Positions 1-12,800 of a stretch of 64,000 nucleotides of DNA are shown here, piece by piece. The notes under the pieces were generated by a model. The model had not been told where the DNA came from. It did not search any database and saw only the letters and a program-made list of their open reading frames with translations. The stretch lies in NCBI GenBank assembly GCA_010645155.1, contig CM021316.1, positions 998,814 through 1,062,813 of the forward strand. Direction: 5' to 3'. Both the position numbers and the translations under genes were made by a program. The stretch's first letter is position 1; each line of letters begins with the position of its first letter. Source of the stretch: Tigriopus japonicus (lineage: Eukaryota > Arthropoda > Copepoda > Harpacticoida > Harpacticidae).

Positions 1-124
1 TTGGTCTGAAAAGCCACTGTAAAAGGTGTAATCTATTCAACCTAAAAAAAAACCTAAAACGTAGTTTTGGGCAACCTAATTATGTCATAATTTGCCCAAA
101 AAGTTAACCTAAAATATTCAGCCC

Positions 125-445
125 TAGTGATGTCTGATGTGTTTCGAACCAGGAGTGCTGCCATTTTTGACTCGGAAATTTATCGCTGCTAAAAAGGTCA
201 GGTTGTATAGAACTTTTGAAAAGACCTAAACAGGGACCAATTTGGCAACACTCGAACTAGTTCAATTTCGAGTTCCATGGATAGTTATAAAATTGGATTT
301 CGAGTTGGTAGTGCTGCCATATTTTATGGTAGAAACGGTCAATTGTCTGTTGAAAAGTTTAGTTGTGGTCAGATTTTTGGCCCTAAAAACCAAAATGGCA
401 AAACTCTGGCAAAAATTCAACTCGAAGCAAATCAGTAGTCTAAGT
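125..445 (+). repeat. Dispersed repeat, related to the 51.1-51.7 kb array
   Basis: The stretch opening with TAGTGATGTCTGATGTGTTT and carrying AGGAGTGCTGCCATTTTT, GGGACCAATTTGGCAACACT and TTCGAGTTCCAT reappears, diverged, at 51.1-51.7 kb. It is non-coding. No terminal inverted repeat or poly-A tail is obvious, so the element class is unknown. Confidence 0.7.
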
Positions 446-1775
446 GCATATCTCCAAGATATCAAGAGGCGCATCTCTGAGCACATGTTTAAAGTTAAAG
501 TAAATTTGACTTAGAGCTTGTAAAACTAATAACTCCATGGATATACTTCACTATCCATGACGTTTTCTTTCTCATAGACAATCACCAGCTTTAGAAAGTG
601 AAGCCGTCAAGATTATCTTGTACAAGTACAGATGCAAAGAAAGAAGGACCCGTCCTATTAGCATTTATTCCGCATTGGATCTACTTCAAGCATCTCCGTT
701 TGGGCTCATAAACGGACAATGTGTCTCCAAAAATAGCCCTGGCTCGTCTTTGTTGTTGCCTCTATCTTGCATCCAGGATTGACATTCGAGACGACTCGAT
801 GGTCTTTGGGAGTATCTCTGGCGTCATCATGACCTGTCTCTTGTCAATTTGTGTCAGAGGGCAGCACTACCATTGGGCAACTAAGGCACGCACTCACCAC
901 ACATGTTTATCTGTCTCCGTCATCAGACCAATCATCAAATGAGCTCAGTTCACTGACGCCACTCATGTGATGGAGCTTTTATATTTGGGCAAGAAAAATC
1001 ATCTCAAGGCCGATTCACCATTCCTGACTGTTGACCAATAAATAGTTGGATCATAGAAAAGGCAACAAACTTTGATGCTTATTTATGATCTTAACCCTCT
1101 TACGGCCATTAGCGATTTATGGCATGATTTTATAGCCTTGGGAGAATGAGAAGCTCTCTGGAAGTTTGCCAACGTGACTGACAAGGCTGGTGTTGTATCA
1201 TACAAAGAACTTGACTAATTTCATTAAAAAAACTATTTCAGTGATTGTTACTCTTCATTACTACTTGTTGCTTTTTGGCCCATTTGTTTTCTTCTGATGC
1301 ATATTATAGACATTTAACTTCAAAAACATTTTCAAGTTTCGCTTTTCACATCGGAAATACTTTTTTCAAAAGTTAGTTCAAATCCAACAAAGAGGATTCC
1401 AAATTTATCCACTTGAAGAAAAAAAAATCCCAAGAAATTTCTACTAACATCTAAATAAAACATTCTTGGCATTTGATGCATGGCACGTGAAAAACGTTTT
1501 GGGTTACTTTGAGCTTTACAACATTTTCTTAGACTTTTTTTGCCCTTCAGTTATTAGTAGAGCGGTAAAAAATATTTAATCAAATATAAAAATATTTGAT
1601 TTAAATAACTCCTCTAACAACATTTAAGGCAGAATAGACAAATTTTTAAATACTTTTCTTGATCAACCGACTATTCAAGGGTTGTATATGTAGATCTACC
1701 AACAGTAACTCATTGGTAGATCAAATTTCATATAAACATTAATTATTGAAACTATATTAATGATTAACTCTCTTG

Positions 1776-1816
1776 ACAGGGAATCCCATTCCTTGTAGCG
1801 GTATTAAAAAGAGGGA
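1776..1816 (+). repeat. SINE 3'-end fragment
   Basis: The segment around GACAGGGAATCCCATTCCTT and GTAGCGGTA matches the distal body of the tRNA-derived SINE at 9.85-10.04 kb, read on the opposite strand there. Only the 3' part is present. Confidence 0.5.
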
Positions 1817-4800
1817 CTGCTAGCTACTTCCTGAAGGGGGTCGAGCTCTAGCAAATCGCAAAAATTGAGGCCGTAATGAAGTCCATTCAATTGCTCTTTC
1901 CTTGCAACTTCATTATTTCATTGTATGTACAGGCTCCAGTTATAACTGTGATCAAGACTTGGTTAAAATTAAAAGGCTTCAAAAAATCAACTCAAACTGT
2001 TGTCCGAGTCAAACAAAATGATGTCCAAAAGCACTTTAACTTTTTTGGTAGTGCCCCATCAAATGCTACAATGCAACGCTAATTTCTTGTCACCATGTAG
2101 TGCAGTTCAAAATTGAAAGTACTCAAAGTAACATTTCAAAGCTTTCCAAAATATTAATCCATATTTTTCAAATACGGTTATCTGTTTCTTCAATCTTAGA
2201 CTAAAGGCTCCCATTCCTTCTAAATATAGCTAAATTCATACGCTTATCATTTCCCTGGCACCAACTACAAAACCATCCAGATCATTACCTCAAACGCCAG
2301 GTTGAGGCACGATTCAAGTTCTGGGAATTCGGAGAGATCGAACCATCTCCAATCAAAAATTATTGATCACTTTTGATAGCAACCGTCATTATCAATAACA
2401 CATTGCGTGTTTCAAAGCCTGATCGACCTAGAACTACGCTGTCAGACAGAGTCATGATTAGATTAAAGGTACGTTGAGACGTATATTTAGAAGAATACAT
2501 CCAAGAACTTGATTGCACACTATTTAAAGGGCCCGATCCAGACCCTGATTTCCAGAGCTTGTTGACGAACACTTGTAATAGGTAATGCATCTTCAATGTT
2601 TGTTTGATAGATTTTTTTTCTTGAATCTGGTTAGACCTCTTTCGTTGGCTTGAATTTAGTTGGATTCATGACAAAATATGTTTTTTGCCTTTTTAGGTCG
2701 CGCTTGATTTTTTGGAAATTTTAGTCAAATCCATAGACATCTAGACTACTGGATGTCTCGCTCGATATTTATGTCAAATCCCATTGTTGAACTATTTTGG
2801 CTCTGTTTCCACAAAAAACATTTTTTTCAAATAATTAACATTTCTTGACAATGGAGGATTAAAATTAAGTTAATTTCAATATCAATAAAAAAAGTATTGC
2901 ATGCGCTTTTAAGGTTATCTCCCTGTAATATGGCCAAAGAATGAAAAGAAACAGTTTGCCAATGCCCACAAAAACATTTATTCCAAGTGTACGCAATGTG
3001 TGTTGCTGGAGTAAAAACTTACTCGGATGAGTGATTTTAAACAAATCTCTAAATTCCTGAAGAATTGCTTGCCCTACGCATTAAGTTAGACGCATCCAAA
3101 GCATTGTAACATTTTTTTCAGGTGCCTGCCCTTACCCCATTCTCTTGATATAGCTTTCTGGACTAATGAATGTCGGATGACCACTTAGTTGGTTGGCAAA
3201 ACAGTACAACAAACCGGTCTGTGCTCAATTCTCAGGATACTATTCACTGTGCTATTTTACCAACCAAGCAGTAGGTTGATTGACATCCAGTTGTCTAGTT
3301 ATCTATAGCTGTACAGTCACAAGTTTTTAATGAAACTTATCTCAATGAATCAAGTGTGGCTTTAGCCTCCGTCATGTCTAAATTGTAATACATGGTTGAA
3401 AAAATGGAAAAATGACAGAACGAAAAGTGGGGAAAAGAGAAGATGGTTGTAGCGCAATTAATGAACGCGCGACCTATTTATGCTATGCTCGAGTTCATGG
3501 GTACAGTCCCAAATCTTCCCCCTCCCTCTTCAAAAGTTGAGTGGATACGCGCCTTCAATGATGCTACACGAACCTGGAAAGGCCCCTTTAACCAGTAGTC
3601 ACAAATGTGAACAAATTTAAAATGATATTTATAACCATAACATGCTTGGTGAATCCATTTGAAAAGATTTCTTGCAAAAAAGATTATATTTTTGGAAAAT
3701 GGTCCCTCTCTATTGAAGCCAGAACGAGGTTGAAAGAGAAACCAATTTTGCAATACCAAGATATTTTCAAATGTTCAGGGTATTTGTCTTTTGAAAAAAT
3801 GAGCCTCAGGGTTATTGTGTACAACCGACACATCCTTCACCAAGACCTGGCAACACCGGAGATGAATGGCAGTTCATTTCTTCTTCTTCATCATGCCTTT
3901 GTTCCAACCGAGTTCTTGAGAAACAGTTGGCGATGAACTCAAGGCCTAAGATAAGATGAGTCTTCAGATTTATCTCTCTTGACGTCATGACCCAAGTTCC
4001 TGGTTGTGCTGTCAGGAGCTCAAAAAGCACTCAACGCGTTTTCTTTTGCCAAAAATCGTGCACCCGGTGATCTCAAGACAAAGTCTGTCTGTTCGATCGT
4101 GTATTTTCTCCGTCTTTGTCCCACATATCCCGACTTGAAATCACTCCAAATTTCTCTCCACAACCAAATATTGACTTTAGTCACCCATTACCAGATACAA
4201 ACATTGTCTAGAAAGTACGTTGAGTTGTCCTTGACAAGTGAAATGTCTACGTGAATCAGCGTCTTTAAACCTCAGTATTTGACAAATACAAGACATGAGC
4301 ACAACCGTTAATATCAAAGAATAGCACATGAACGCATCAAAAGTCATCTGTCGCGCAAAAAAAGTGTTTGGGAACACACCCGAACGAGAAACTGGTCATG
4401 AAATAAGACAATGATAGCAAATCCTGTTCCAACGAAGTACATGCCCAAACCCATAAACATTAGGCAATCAGAGAAGATTACTTTGTTGGGCTAGTCCCAA
4501 GAAATAACGAGCGGAAAATCCTGGGCGAAGATTAGCAGGCCTACCAGGAATGGAATGTTCTCGGCAACACCACGAGTGACGTATCACCAAAGGTGACTGA
4601 AGAACGTTTTCCGAAATACTGCACTATTTGCCTCTGAATTCTGAATTAGCAAAATAACCCCACAATATTCAATCAATCAACCCTTCTTGATCAATCAAAG
4701 TTGCTTTAGATAACGGTTCATAACGATTGAAGTATAATGGTTAGTTACATAATCAAAATTGAAATGGCCACTTTTCGGTCTGAATCTGACGAAAACACTC

Positions 4801-5045
4801 GGGATTTGTAAACACTTGTCTTCTTGATCGAGTCCGCGCTTTTCAAAACAAAGTTTGATCGGGTCCGCGAGACGGATCTCGAGTCGAATTGTTTTGGTTT
4901 GGGCCGGCGCCGAGTCTCGGATTCGGGGAAGAATGTCACGAGCCGGGAAATAATAATGGTGATCTCACTTCACAATCGCGGGGGAGATTCCAGAGAATGT
5001 CTAACCTTTTGCGAAACGCCTGCCGGGGAAAACAAAGTTTCAGGC

Positions 5046-5083
5046 TATAAGACAAAACGAGAACCTCATCTGACAAGTCAGTT
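5046..5083 (+). promoter_or_regulatory. Candidate core promoter of the SVWC gene
   Basis: A TATAAG box at 5046-5051 lies about 34 bases upstream of an arthropod-type initiator TCAGTT (A at 5080). This would give a 5' UTR of about 130 bases before the ATG at 5210. The spacing is slightly long but acceptable. Assigned from sequence only. Confidence 0.4.
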
Positions 5084-5209
5084 CTCTACCGATTGCAAAG
5101 TCAAAAGCACTATTCCAAGATAAACGAACCTTGCTTTTAATTCAAGTGTATTATACAAATTGAGAGTTATCAAGAAGCACTTCAGACTTGAAAGAAAAAT
5201 CCGTTCAAA

Positions 5210-8066
5210 ATGAAAGCATCCGCATCCTTGTTCATCTTTAGCCAAATGGTCCTCATCAAGGTCTCTTGGGCAGCAGTGGCACTTCAGCTTTTAGAAAAAC
5301 ATCCAGGTTAGTTAACTTTAAGATTCTTGTTTTATTGTTGCTTTCCTGAATACTTGACGTGATAATTGTGAATTAGACATAGCATGATATTTGAGTCTTA
5401 GAAAAGAATCAATGCTTAGGTAATGTAGGACGACTAACTTCGATATCAAATGTCAAGCATTGGGAGAAATCGTGATGCACTAATAAAAGGAAGCAGATAG
5501 AACTCTCTTTCTCGACCCTCTGGTAAAGAGCTATATGATTTTTTTTAAATGAGAGCATTATGATCAACTCGTATTAGACATTTAGTCAGATTTACGGGAT
5601 ATGAGAGCCATAAAGTTCAAGCTGAGCAATAGAAAAGAAGCAAAGCAAAAAGAAAGTGACCCTAAAGCACACGAAAATAGATGAAATTCTGGTTCTAAAG
5701 CAGTTTTTTTGTGACGCTCTTGTTTAGACTTGGATTCTTTTACAAGACATTTTTAATCTATGGGAGTTTCAAAGAATTCATTCTCAATAGACATAGCAAC
5801 CTTGGCTCATAGGAATAAAATCATGTTTTCTAACAAATTAGCCACAAAACCATGGCTAAATAAAAATATTTTCAACTTTTCAATGCCGTCCTACAATTTT
5901 TAATCTTTTTCACCGTCATAAAACTTACAGATATAAAAAAACTAGACCATAAACTCCAGTGCTTTTTAAGTAACACAATGTTTGCCATGTGGAATTTTAT
6001 AGTTCATTGCAAATTTGAACAGTTCATTGCATGTACTATTTGACCTTTCGGGTGGCGAAGAAACATAGCATTTGCAAAGTAATTGGCGTAATAAGGCATT
6101 TCGTGTAGCATAGAGGGCAATATAAAAAATTCATTCAAATAATTATCAACAAACTTCATTTGAATTCAACCCATCCAAAGCATAAAAACAATTTGAGTTG
6201 GGTTTCAAATTAAGGTATCTTTTTCAGTGTTTATCCCTAGAAGTCTGATTTGAACTAGAACCAACCGCATTGGCTCTCAACCCACTTCCTGACTCCTACA
6301 ATTGCAAACTCACACACATGCTGAGAATGACGCTCTCATTGAAAGTCAGGGTCTGTGCAACAACCTCTCTGGCATTTGACCGAAAAACGTTTTTTTTGTA
6401 TTTCCCTCCGTCATCTTTCAAGATGCGTAGAATCGAGTAGCCAAGAGTCGAGCGTAAACAAGATTCGAATCTCGGCTCGTTGTGTCCAAAATTGGATGGA
6501 CACCGAACTGATTGATGGTTCTTTGTGTTCAAAGTCACTATACACACTATGTACATGCACACAACCATAGGTTTGTAGCCAAAGAGCCTTCTGATTGCGA
6601 AAATTTCCTGTGCCAATGAGAAACTTCGCTTGCAAAGATGGGACTCCTTTTTTGTAAAGGTAGTTAAGGACTGGAAACAAACTTGGAGTGCAATAGATAC
6701 AATGGCAGGAAGACATAGTTAATTGCTTGTACTTTGAAAATTGCGAGCTTGAAGCTTCAATACCGGATCCAGATTCTGGTCTTGATGAGAGAGATACAAG
6801 TTACATAATATTGGAATCAAAGCATTGAAATGGAAAATGAATCTGAAACATTTTGAACCATGATTTGACGGTTGCCAAGGAAACATGGTAATTTTCTCAT
6901 TTTCACCTTTGTGAAAAGAAAATAACGGATATTGCACCCTAGAAATGATAAGAAAGACTTTGTGGTAGAGTTAAAGTTGGATCTATGATAATTGTCCGTC
7001 AGTTTTAACATTATTCTTAGATTAGTTTTTATTACAACCACCTTTGCGGTACTGTTATTTTGTATTAGATGAGTAGGTTTGTACAATACTATTGTCTCGA
7101 TTTTTTGTTCAAAATTGAACCTGCCAATCCTTCTTGACAAGTGGTGTTAGGAACAAAGAATTTGATTTGCAACCCTCTTAGGATGCCAGATAAAGACCCG
7201 CGTGCATTGCCAAGAATTCCTAAGGTGAAAGAAAAATGGATGTTTTGTCTTGGCACCAATCAGACATTGGAGCGTGACTCAACGGCGTGACCCACAAATG
7301 ATCATTAAGACGAGGAAAACCTCGTGATTTAATAGTTGAACTCTCTTTGCCTTTCAGACTTTCCCAACCAATGCTATATCCCAGACACCAACGAGGTCTT
7401 TGACATTGGCGCCTCATGGCAAATGAGAGATCAATGTGGTCAGATGTATTGCCAGATGATGGGAGACAACCTCTTCGTGTCACACGCTACGTAAGTCCAT
7501 AAAACTGATAAATCTCCATTCCAAAAAGGTGGAAGCCTAACAAAACTCTTCTTTTTGAACCCAGATGTGGCAGTATTCATATCGACAGCTCTCTGAATTG
7601 TGTCTTGAAGAGCGATATGAGCAAACCGTATCCGGATTGTTGCCCTCAACCCATTTGCTCCGATGACATTAACGATGTCGATACGGAGAACAAAGTGGAC
7701 CGGATGGATGTGATGTTTCAGCATGCTGAGCGTTTGGCTGAACAAGATAACGATATCGTTGTCGACGAGGCCTATCGAAACACTAATGAGGAGCCTGCTG
7801 ATTATTCGGAATATGCGATTCAAGAGGCACCAATCTTCGAGGACGACGAGCCTGTTAACTATGATACCAGTTTGGGGGATGATGTGTTGTTTATTCCGGT
7901 TGCTAATGAGGTTAGTTTGAGCATTGATGAGGAAGTTTTCCATGTGATTGTACAACTGACCTTGTTTTCATTTTAGCGACAAATCCGACCAAGTCAAACT
8001 TTCATGGACTCATTCCCGAATTGGTTCCATAGCACTGGAGATCTGATGGGATTGCCTCGAAAATAA
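5210..8066 (+). CDS. Secreted single-domain von Willebrand factor C (SVWC) protein with acidic tail
   Basis: Four exons: 5210-5306, 7358-7490, 7565-7910 and 7977-8066. All junctions are GT-AG and the phases join, giving 221 residues. Residues 1-24 are a hydrophobic signal peptide. Residues 38-108 carry eight cysteines in the SVWC order, ending in a CC pair (PDCCPQPIC). SVWC proteins are small, secreted and largely arthropod-specific; members such as Drosophila Vago are linked to antiviral and nutritional responses. The C-terminal 110 residues are rich in Asp and Glu and have no cysteines, which is longer than the usual minimal SVWC protein. The start is the only ATG before the signal sequence. 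AATAAA overlaps the stop codon. Intron 1 is about 2 kb; the others are below 75 bases. The family call is firm; an immune role is inference. Confidence 0.85.
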
Positions 8067-8477
8067 TAAATTTATGTGTTTTAGCAATGCCTAAAACTCC
8101 GTGAAAGAAAAGAAACAACCTCTCGTCAATGTGATATTCGTTTTTGTCCCGTGCAAAACTGTATTTAAATATTTTGTATGTTATGTCCAACGTCTATAAT
8201 TAAATGTAATTACATGATTTGAAAAGGCAACATTTGTCAAGTTTTATTGAACTACTTGGAAATGCAAAACATGCTGTGTAATTAAGTCTACTTGGGAAAG
8301 TTGAGCAAATTGAAAAAATTTGCAAATAAACTAAACGCAAATATCTTTTTGAACAGGACCAAAACGCTCTGCCAATGAGGTAACAATCTGTAGAAGTTCA
8401 TTGATTAATCAGTCTTTTACGAAACGAGACAAAAAGGCACTCCTTTTTAAAGCGGTGCCGACGGTTGCAGTTCTCTC

Positions 8478-8900
8478 TTCACGGTGTTTCAAATGACTTT
8501 TTTAGGTTTATCGAAATACCTAAAGACATGTTGGCATATTTTGGACCCAAAATTCAATGGGGAATGATTTTAATTTTATTGCATTATTTAAGTTTAGGTC
8601 CAAAGAAAAAGTTTTATTCTTAAAAATATATTAATTATGACATTTTTTGAAAAACTATTTAATCCATTTTTAGAGACTATTTAGTTACTCATTGAAAACA
8701 AATTAAACAAAAATAAATTCATCAACAGCAGAGTTACTTGGGTTTGAATGGTCCATTTTTGACCCCAAAAAGAAGAAAAATACTAGTTAAATCAAAAACA
8801 AATTCCCAAAGATTTCATTTAGCTTTCCAATGTCACGAATGAAAATGATTTTTTGGAGTTTTGAAGTTTTTGTCAAAATAGTCTAAAATAGTGTAAAATA
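8478..8900 (+). repeat. Left arm of long-inverted-repeat element
   Basis: Starting at CACGGTGTTTCAAATGACTT, this arm matches, with divergence, the left arm of the complete element at 25.4 kb. Shared segments include TTTTGGACCCAAAATTCAAT and GAATGGTCCATTTTTGACCC. Similarity stops near 8.9 kb. Confidence 0.7.
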
Positions 8901-9849
8901 TCTCTTTCATTCTTGCATCATGAAAAGCTATATTCACTAACGAGGCTCAGAGTCTAAACGCGATCAGGATAGTACTTACCTGCACCACGGATTTCCTGGA
9001 CGGCGCACGGCAAATCAGGGGTGACCAAGATCAAGTGGAGAAGCACAAAAGGAGAGAACGTGCTTTTGAAAGAAGAAAGTCTCAGTTTTTAAAGAATTGA
9101 TGATTATCCATCAACTTGCAACGGTTTGGGATACACTTCTGGAATATTTGAATAACAAAATGCATTACTCAAGCAAAACACAAAACTTGTAATGCCTCTT
9201 CATGGTTTCAATGAACAGATAAAACACCCTTAGAACATTCTACTATCTTAACTCTTACTCAGCCTAGAACACACCTTTTCAATGAATAAGGTTTATTTGC
9301 ATCATTCGAACTTATACTGATCATTGAACTAACTCATAAACAAAAAATAAGAATAGAAAACACATGAATACATGAAAATATTAAGACAAATTTGACTGTC
9401 ATTGAAACTTACAAAAAAATAAGCTAAACTAGAAATAAACTGACAATAGATCGATAGAAATGAGACAAAATGAATCAAAATAAACTTTAACATTTTGAAA
9501 CAGTTCTCATATCTTTAATTTGGTCTCTAAAACACATCTTTCTAATATACTATTGCATTATGAACAAATAAAGTAAAATTGACTAGTCTTTCACTATGTA
9601 TTTTACGTGATACCAAGATATATTTTCCTGTTGAATGTTCTTATATCCAGGTTAGACTAGTCTTTCATGAAATTCTATAACAATTCAAATCATGAAGTTC
9701 TGAAGAGAAGCAAAGAAGGTTATGCCAAATTAAAAGTCCTTTTGTGTGTCAAACTTGGGAGCACGTTGGAAAATAGTCAAAAATTGGATATTTAGGCATC
9801 CTTGACCATAATTACATTGTACGTATATGATGATTGATGAATTATATAC

Positions 9850-10043
9850 TTTTTTTTTTGTTTGTTTGTTGCGGATTTTCTACTACCGCTACAAGGAATG
9901 CGATTCCCTGTAAACAAGGATTTCTCCCGACAGCTTCGCTTCGATCCCCAACAGGATTCGAACCTACACCGTCTGGGGAAGCACTTTTTTTACCCTCGGC
10001 TCTTAAAAGAACGCATTAGTACGCGCGACCACTCTGGCATCCT
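9850..10043 (-). repeat. tRNA-derived SINE with A-rich tail
   Basis: On the minus strand the element begins GGATGCCAGAGTGGTCGCGC, resembling a tRNA A box. It has GGTTCGAATCC (a B box) about 75 bases on, then a unique body, and ends in an A-rich tail, seen as a T run at 9850-9859 on the plus strand. That order (A box, B box, body, A tail) is the plan of a tRNA-derived SINE. Body fragments occur at 1.8 kb and 41.05 kb, and a related B-box region at 35.9 kb. Confidence 0.7.
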
Positions 10044-11889
10044 TATACATTAAAGTATTTATGCTAGCTCATGGTATTCTTAAGTTTAAATAAAATGATT
10101 TTCAGACAACGGTTTGGGATACACTTTTGGAATATTTGAATGACAAAATGCATTTTTCAAGCAAAACACTAATTTTGTAATGCCTCCATAGGTCTGAAAT
10201 CTAGATTTTCAACTTGTTTGCATCAATATCAATTATAATTATAAGGTGCAAGTCTATCTTATGGCATATGGACCTTAACCCACACGCAAATCCACTACTT
10301 AAAACTGCTTGAACAACTCTTAACCATACTGAGATTGTCCTGAAATCAATGACACGATCGTACAATAAAAGAAATTCGAAGATGAAACCATCAATTCTAG
10401 AACATGAATTTATGCCAAGGTGACAACCCTTAAAAAAATCGATTTCTAATAAGCAAGAATTTCCGGGGGAAATATGGTTCCTAATCCATTTTCAAGATGA
10501 ATTTGCGTGGCATTTTTAAGCAAGACGACACCGAACGAGGGTAGCAAGAGCTGAGTGAAGGAAGACAACAGGGCGCGGAAATAGAGTAGAGCTACTCTGG
10601 ACTTGCGCAAGCGATGAAGAGACTTCAGACGAACAGATTCCTTTGCACAGGCTACACTTTTATAATATTTACACTTTAAGTAACTTCATCATAATCCTCA
10701 AAAAAAGTTTTAATCGTCTTACCTTCATTCAGTTAGCTTTCTGAGAGGCCGGCCTCGCACTTCTGATATTCATGAGAACATTGAGCACCTAGAGAGCTTT
10801 CTAAGACACTACAAGCCTTTAAACAAAACACACTGATTAGGGAATGATGATGCATTGGAAAATAGACACTAAAACACTCTTTATAAATTATGAGCCACAT
10901 GAACTTTGTTGCACGACTTAAAAGGACAGCACAACTGAGCTTGTTTTCCTTCTTCAGGGTGTCTCCCGCAAATCAGAAAAACTGCACACAAAATCAATCG
11001 TGTAGTTTTTAAGACTAGTGAAAGACACTTACGGTCTGAATGATTTTATTTGAAAGGTCTTCATTGATATTAGTCGAAAAAGCAAGCAGATTTTTACTTG
11101 ACAAGCCTCAATTGTGGTGTCTTGAAAGTTGGAAGAAAGGCTGGATTATGTGATCTTCTAATCAAAACTAAGAAAAAACCTGATGCCATTCTGGATCCTA
11201 TTTTCAGACAAATTATTTGAACACTCACAAAAGGCTTTAAAGTTCATTACACTTTACATTGACAGGTTTTGTCCAATATGTTGCAAAATAAGTTCTTAAC
11301 AATATTCTGACTGTTTTGGTCACCATTTTCGATTTTCATCTTCTCTCTTCAGGGATCCTGTGGCACGTTGTCTTCTTAAGATTAATTATATTTGAAGCAA
11401 CAAATTAGGACAGACCAGCTGACTTAAAGTGTGGCAAAACAATAAGTTAAGTCACCTTTGTATAACATTCAAACCAATTATTGCTCTTGGGGCCAATCAA
11501 TGAGCATCTTAAAGTCATTTTGAACATTGCAACAGTTGCATCAAGCAACCCTTAATCTAGAATAGGCCTCATCTTTGGCAGTTCGCCCAGCCAAATTAGC
11601 CAGAAGACCAAAGAGGCTGCTCTAAATTTCCGGCTGAATTGGCATTCGATCTTTGCCTTTCACTTGATTTGGGTCACCTCCGGCCAGTTTTGCCGTGCCG
11701 TGAAAAGTCCACCTCTATTCTAGATGTCCTTGCCTGCACTTACCTGCGCGACTAACTACCAAAGACTTAAGCACATTTAGTAATCGAAATTGCAGCTTTG
11801 TTAGCGCAAAGCAACAACATACTGTTGCTTCTTCAGTGAGATTACTGGACTCAATTTGTTTGGTTGGTTTTAAATATGATGTATTTCTT

Positions 11890-12505
11890 AGAAATTTTGA
11901 AAAATTTGGTTGATGTTTCAAGTTTCAATTTTAGTCCATTTTGAACATGGTTCTTCAAAAAATCGTAAATTTGAATTGGAATCCGTTAGACATATTTCTG
12001 TGCAATTTTGGCTGAAAACGCAACAAAGTGTACTTTAAGTAGTTGTGAAAAATGTTTTCCAAAATTCTTGTTTTAAGTGCATTTAAAAGATATTTTATAC
12101 TACTTAAGCTATTTTGAAATAAACTTCAAAACTCAAATTTTTCATTTCCTTTTGCAGGATTGAAAATCTATATGAAATCTTTGGGAATTCGATTTTTGAT
12201 ATAACTGTAGCGTTTTTCGGCTTCTTGGGGTCAAAAATGGACCATTCAAACCCAAATAACCCAGATGTTGATGAATATATTTTTATTTAATTTGAAATCA
12301 ACAGGTAACTAAATGGTCTCAAAATATGGATTAAAGTGTTTATCAAAAAATGTTGAAATTGATAGGTTTTTAGGTATAAAACTTTTTTCCCTGGAACTAA
12401 ACTTATGTCAAACAATAAAAGTAAAGTTGTTCTCCATTGAATTATGGGTCCAAACATGATGCCTTTGGGTATTTCGATCCAAACCTTAAAAGCCATTTGG
12501 AACAC
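11890..12505 (-). repeat. Right arm of long-inverted-repeat element
   Basis: This is the inverted counterpart of the 8.48 kb arm. It contains GGTCAAAAATGGACCATTCA and ends at GCCATTTGGAACACAGT. Together the two arms could be the ends of one element now separated by about 3 kb, or two solo arms. Non-coding. Confidence 0.65.
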
Positions 12506-12529
12506 AGTATGTCAGATACGCATAAGAAA

Positions 12530-12800
12530 ATCTGCACCATCTTTTGGGGCAAACAGAAAATTCTATCATTAAAAATATTAGGTCTCAATGGCGTCTCCCA
12601 AAACGACCCATAAGATCTAATTTACCAAGAGTATATTGGATAGATTCGTGCACACAGTCAAAATTATCAAGTACTGGCGTTGTCAAAAAACATTTCTTAA
12701 ACCCGGTTTATTTTTTTCAAACATATTGGGCTTTTGGAGAAAACAAAATTTTAATATTATGTCACTTCTTGGCGAACAATTTTCCGGGCCCTAGTTATTA
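12530..12800 (+). repeat. Dispersed repeat shared with 24.7-25.0 kb
   Basis: Shares a diverged block with 24.7-25.0 kb: a GTGCACACA segment, AAAATTA(T/C)CAAGTA, TGGCGTTGTCAAAAAAC, and ATATT(G/T)TGGGCTTTT. In both places it lies close to an arm of the long-inverted-repeat element, so it may belong to a larger composite. Confidence 0.55.

Larger units (their letters stand above)
1..5045. other. Intergenic DNA, no gene supported
   Basis: AT-rich sequence with only short reading frames that lack plausible splice context or recognisable motifs. It contains a dispersed repeat near the left edge and a SINE fragment near 1.8 kb. The last 300 bases are more GC-rich and lead into the promoter of the SVWC gene. 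Nothing else is recognised. Confidence 0.6.

Noticed and set aside
6296..7140. Frames of about 100 codons between SVWC exons 1 and 2
   Set aside because: They lie in the large intron, lack splice context and show no coding-like composition or motifs.
7440..7955. 171-codon minus-strand frame opposite the SVWC gene
   Set aside because: It is antisense to exon 3, whose plus-strand cysteine pattern and splice phases are clearly genuine.
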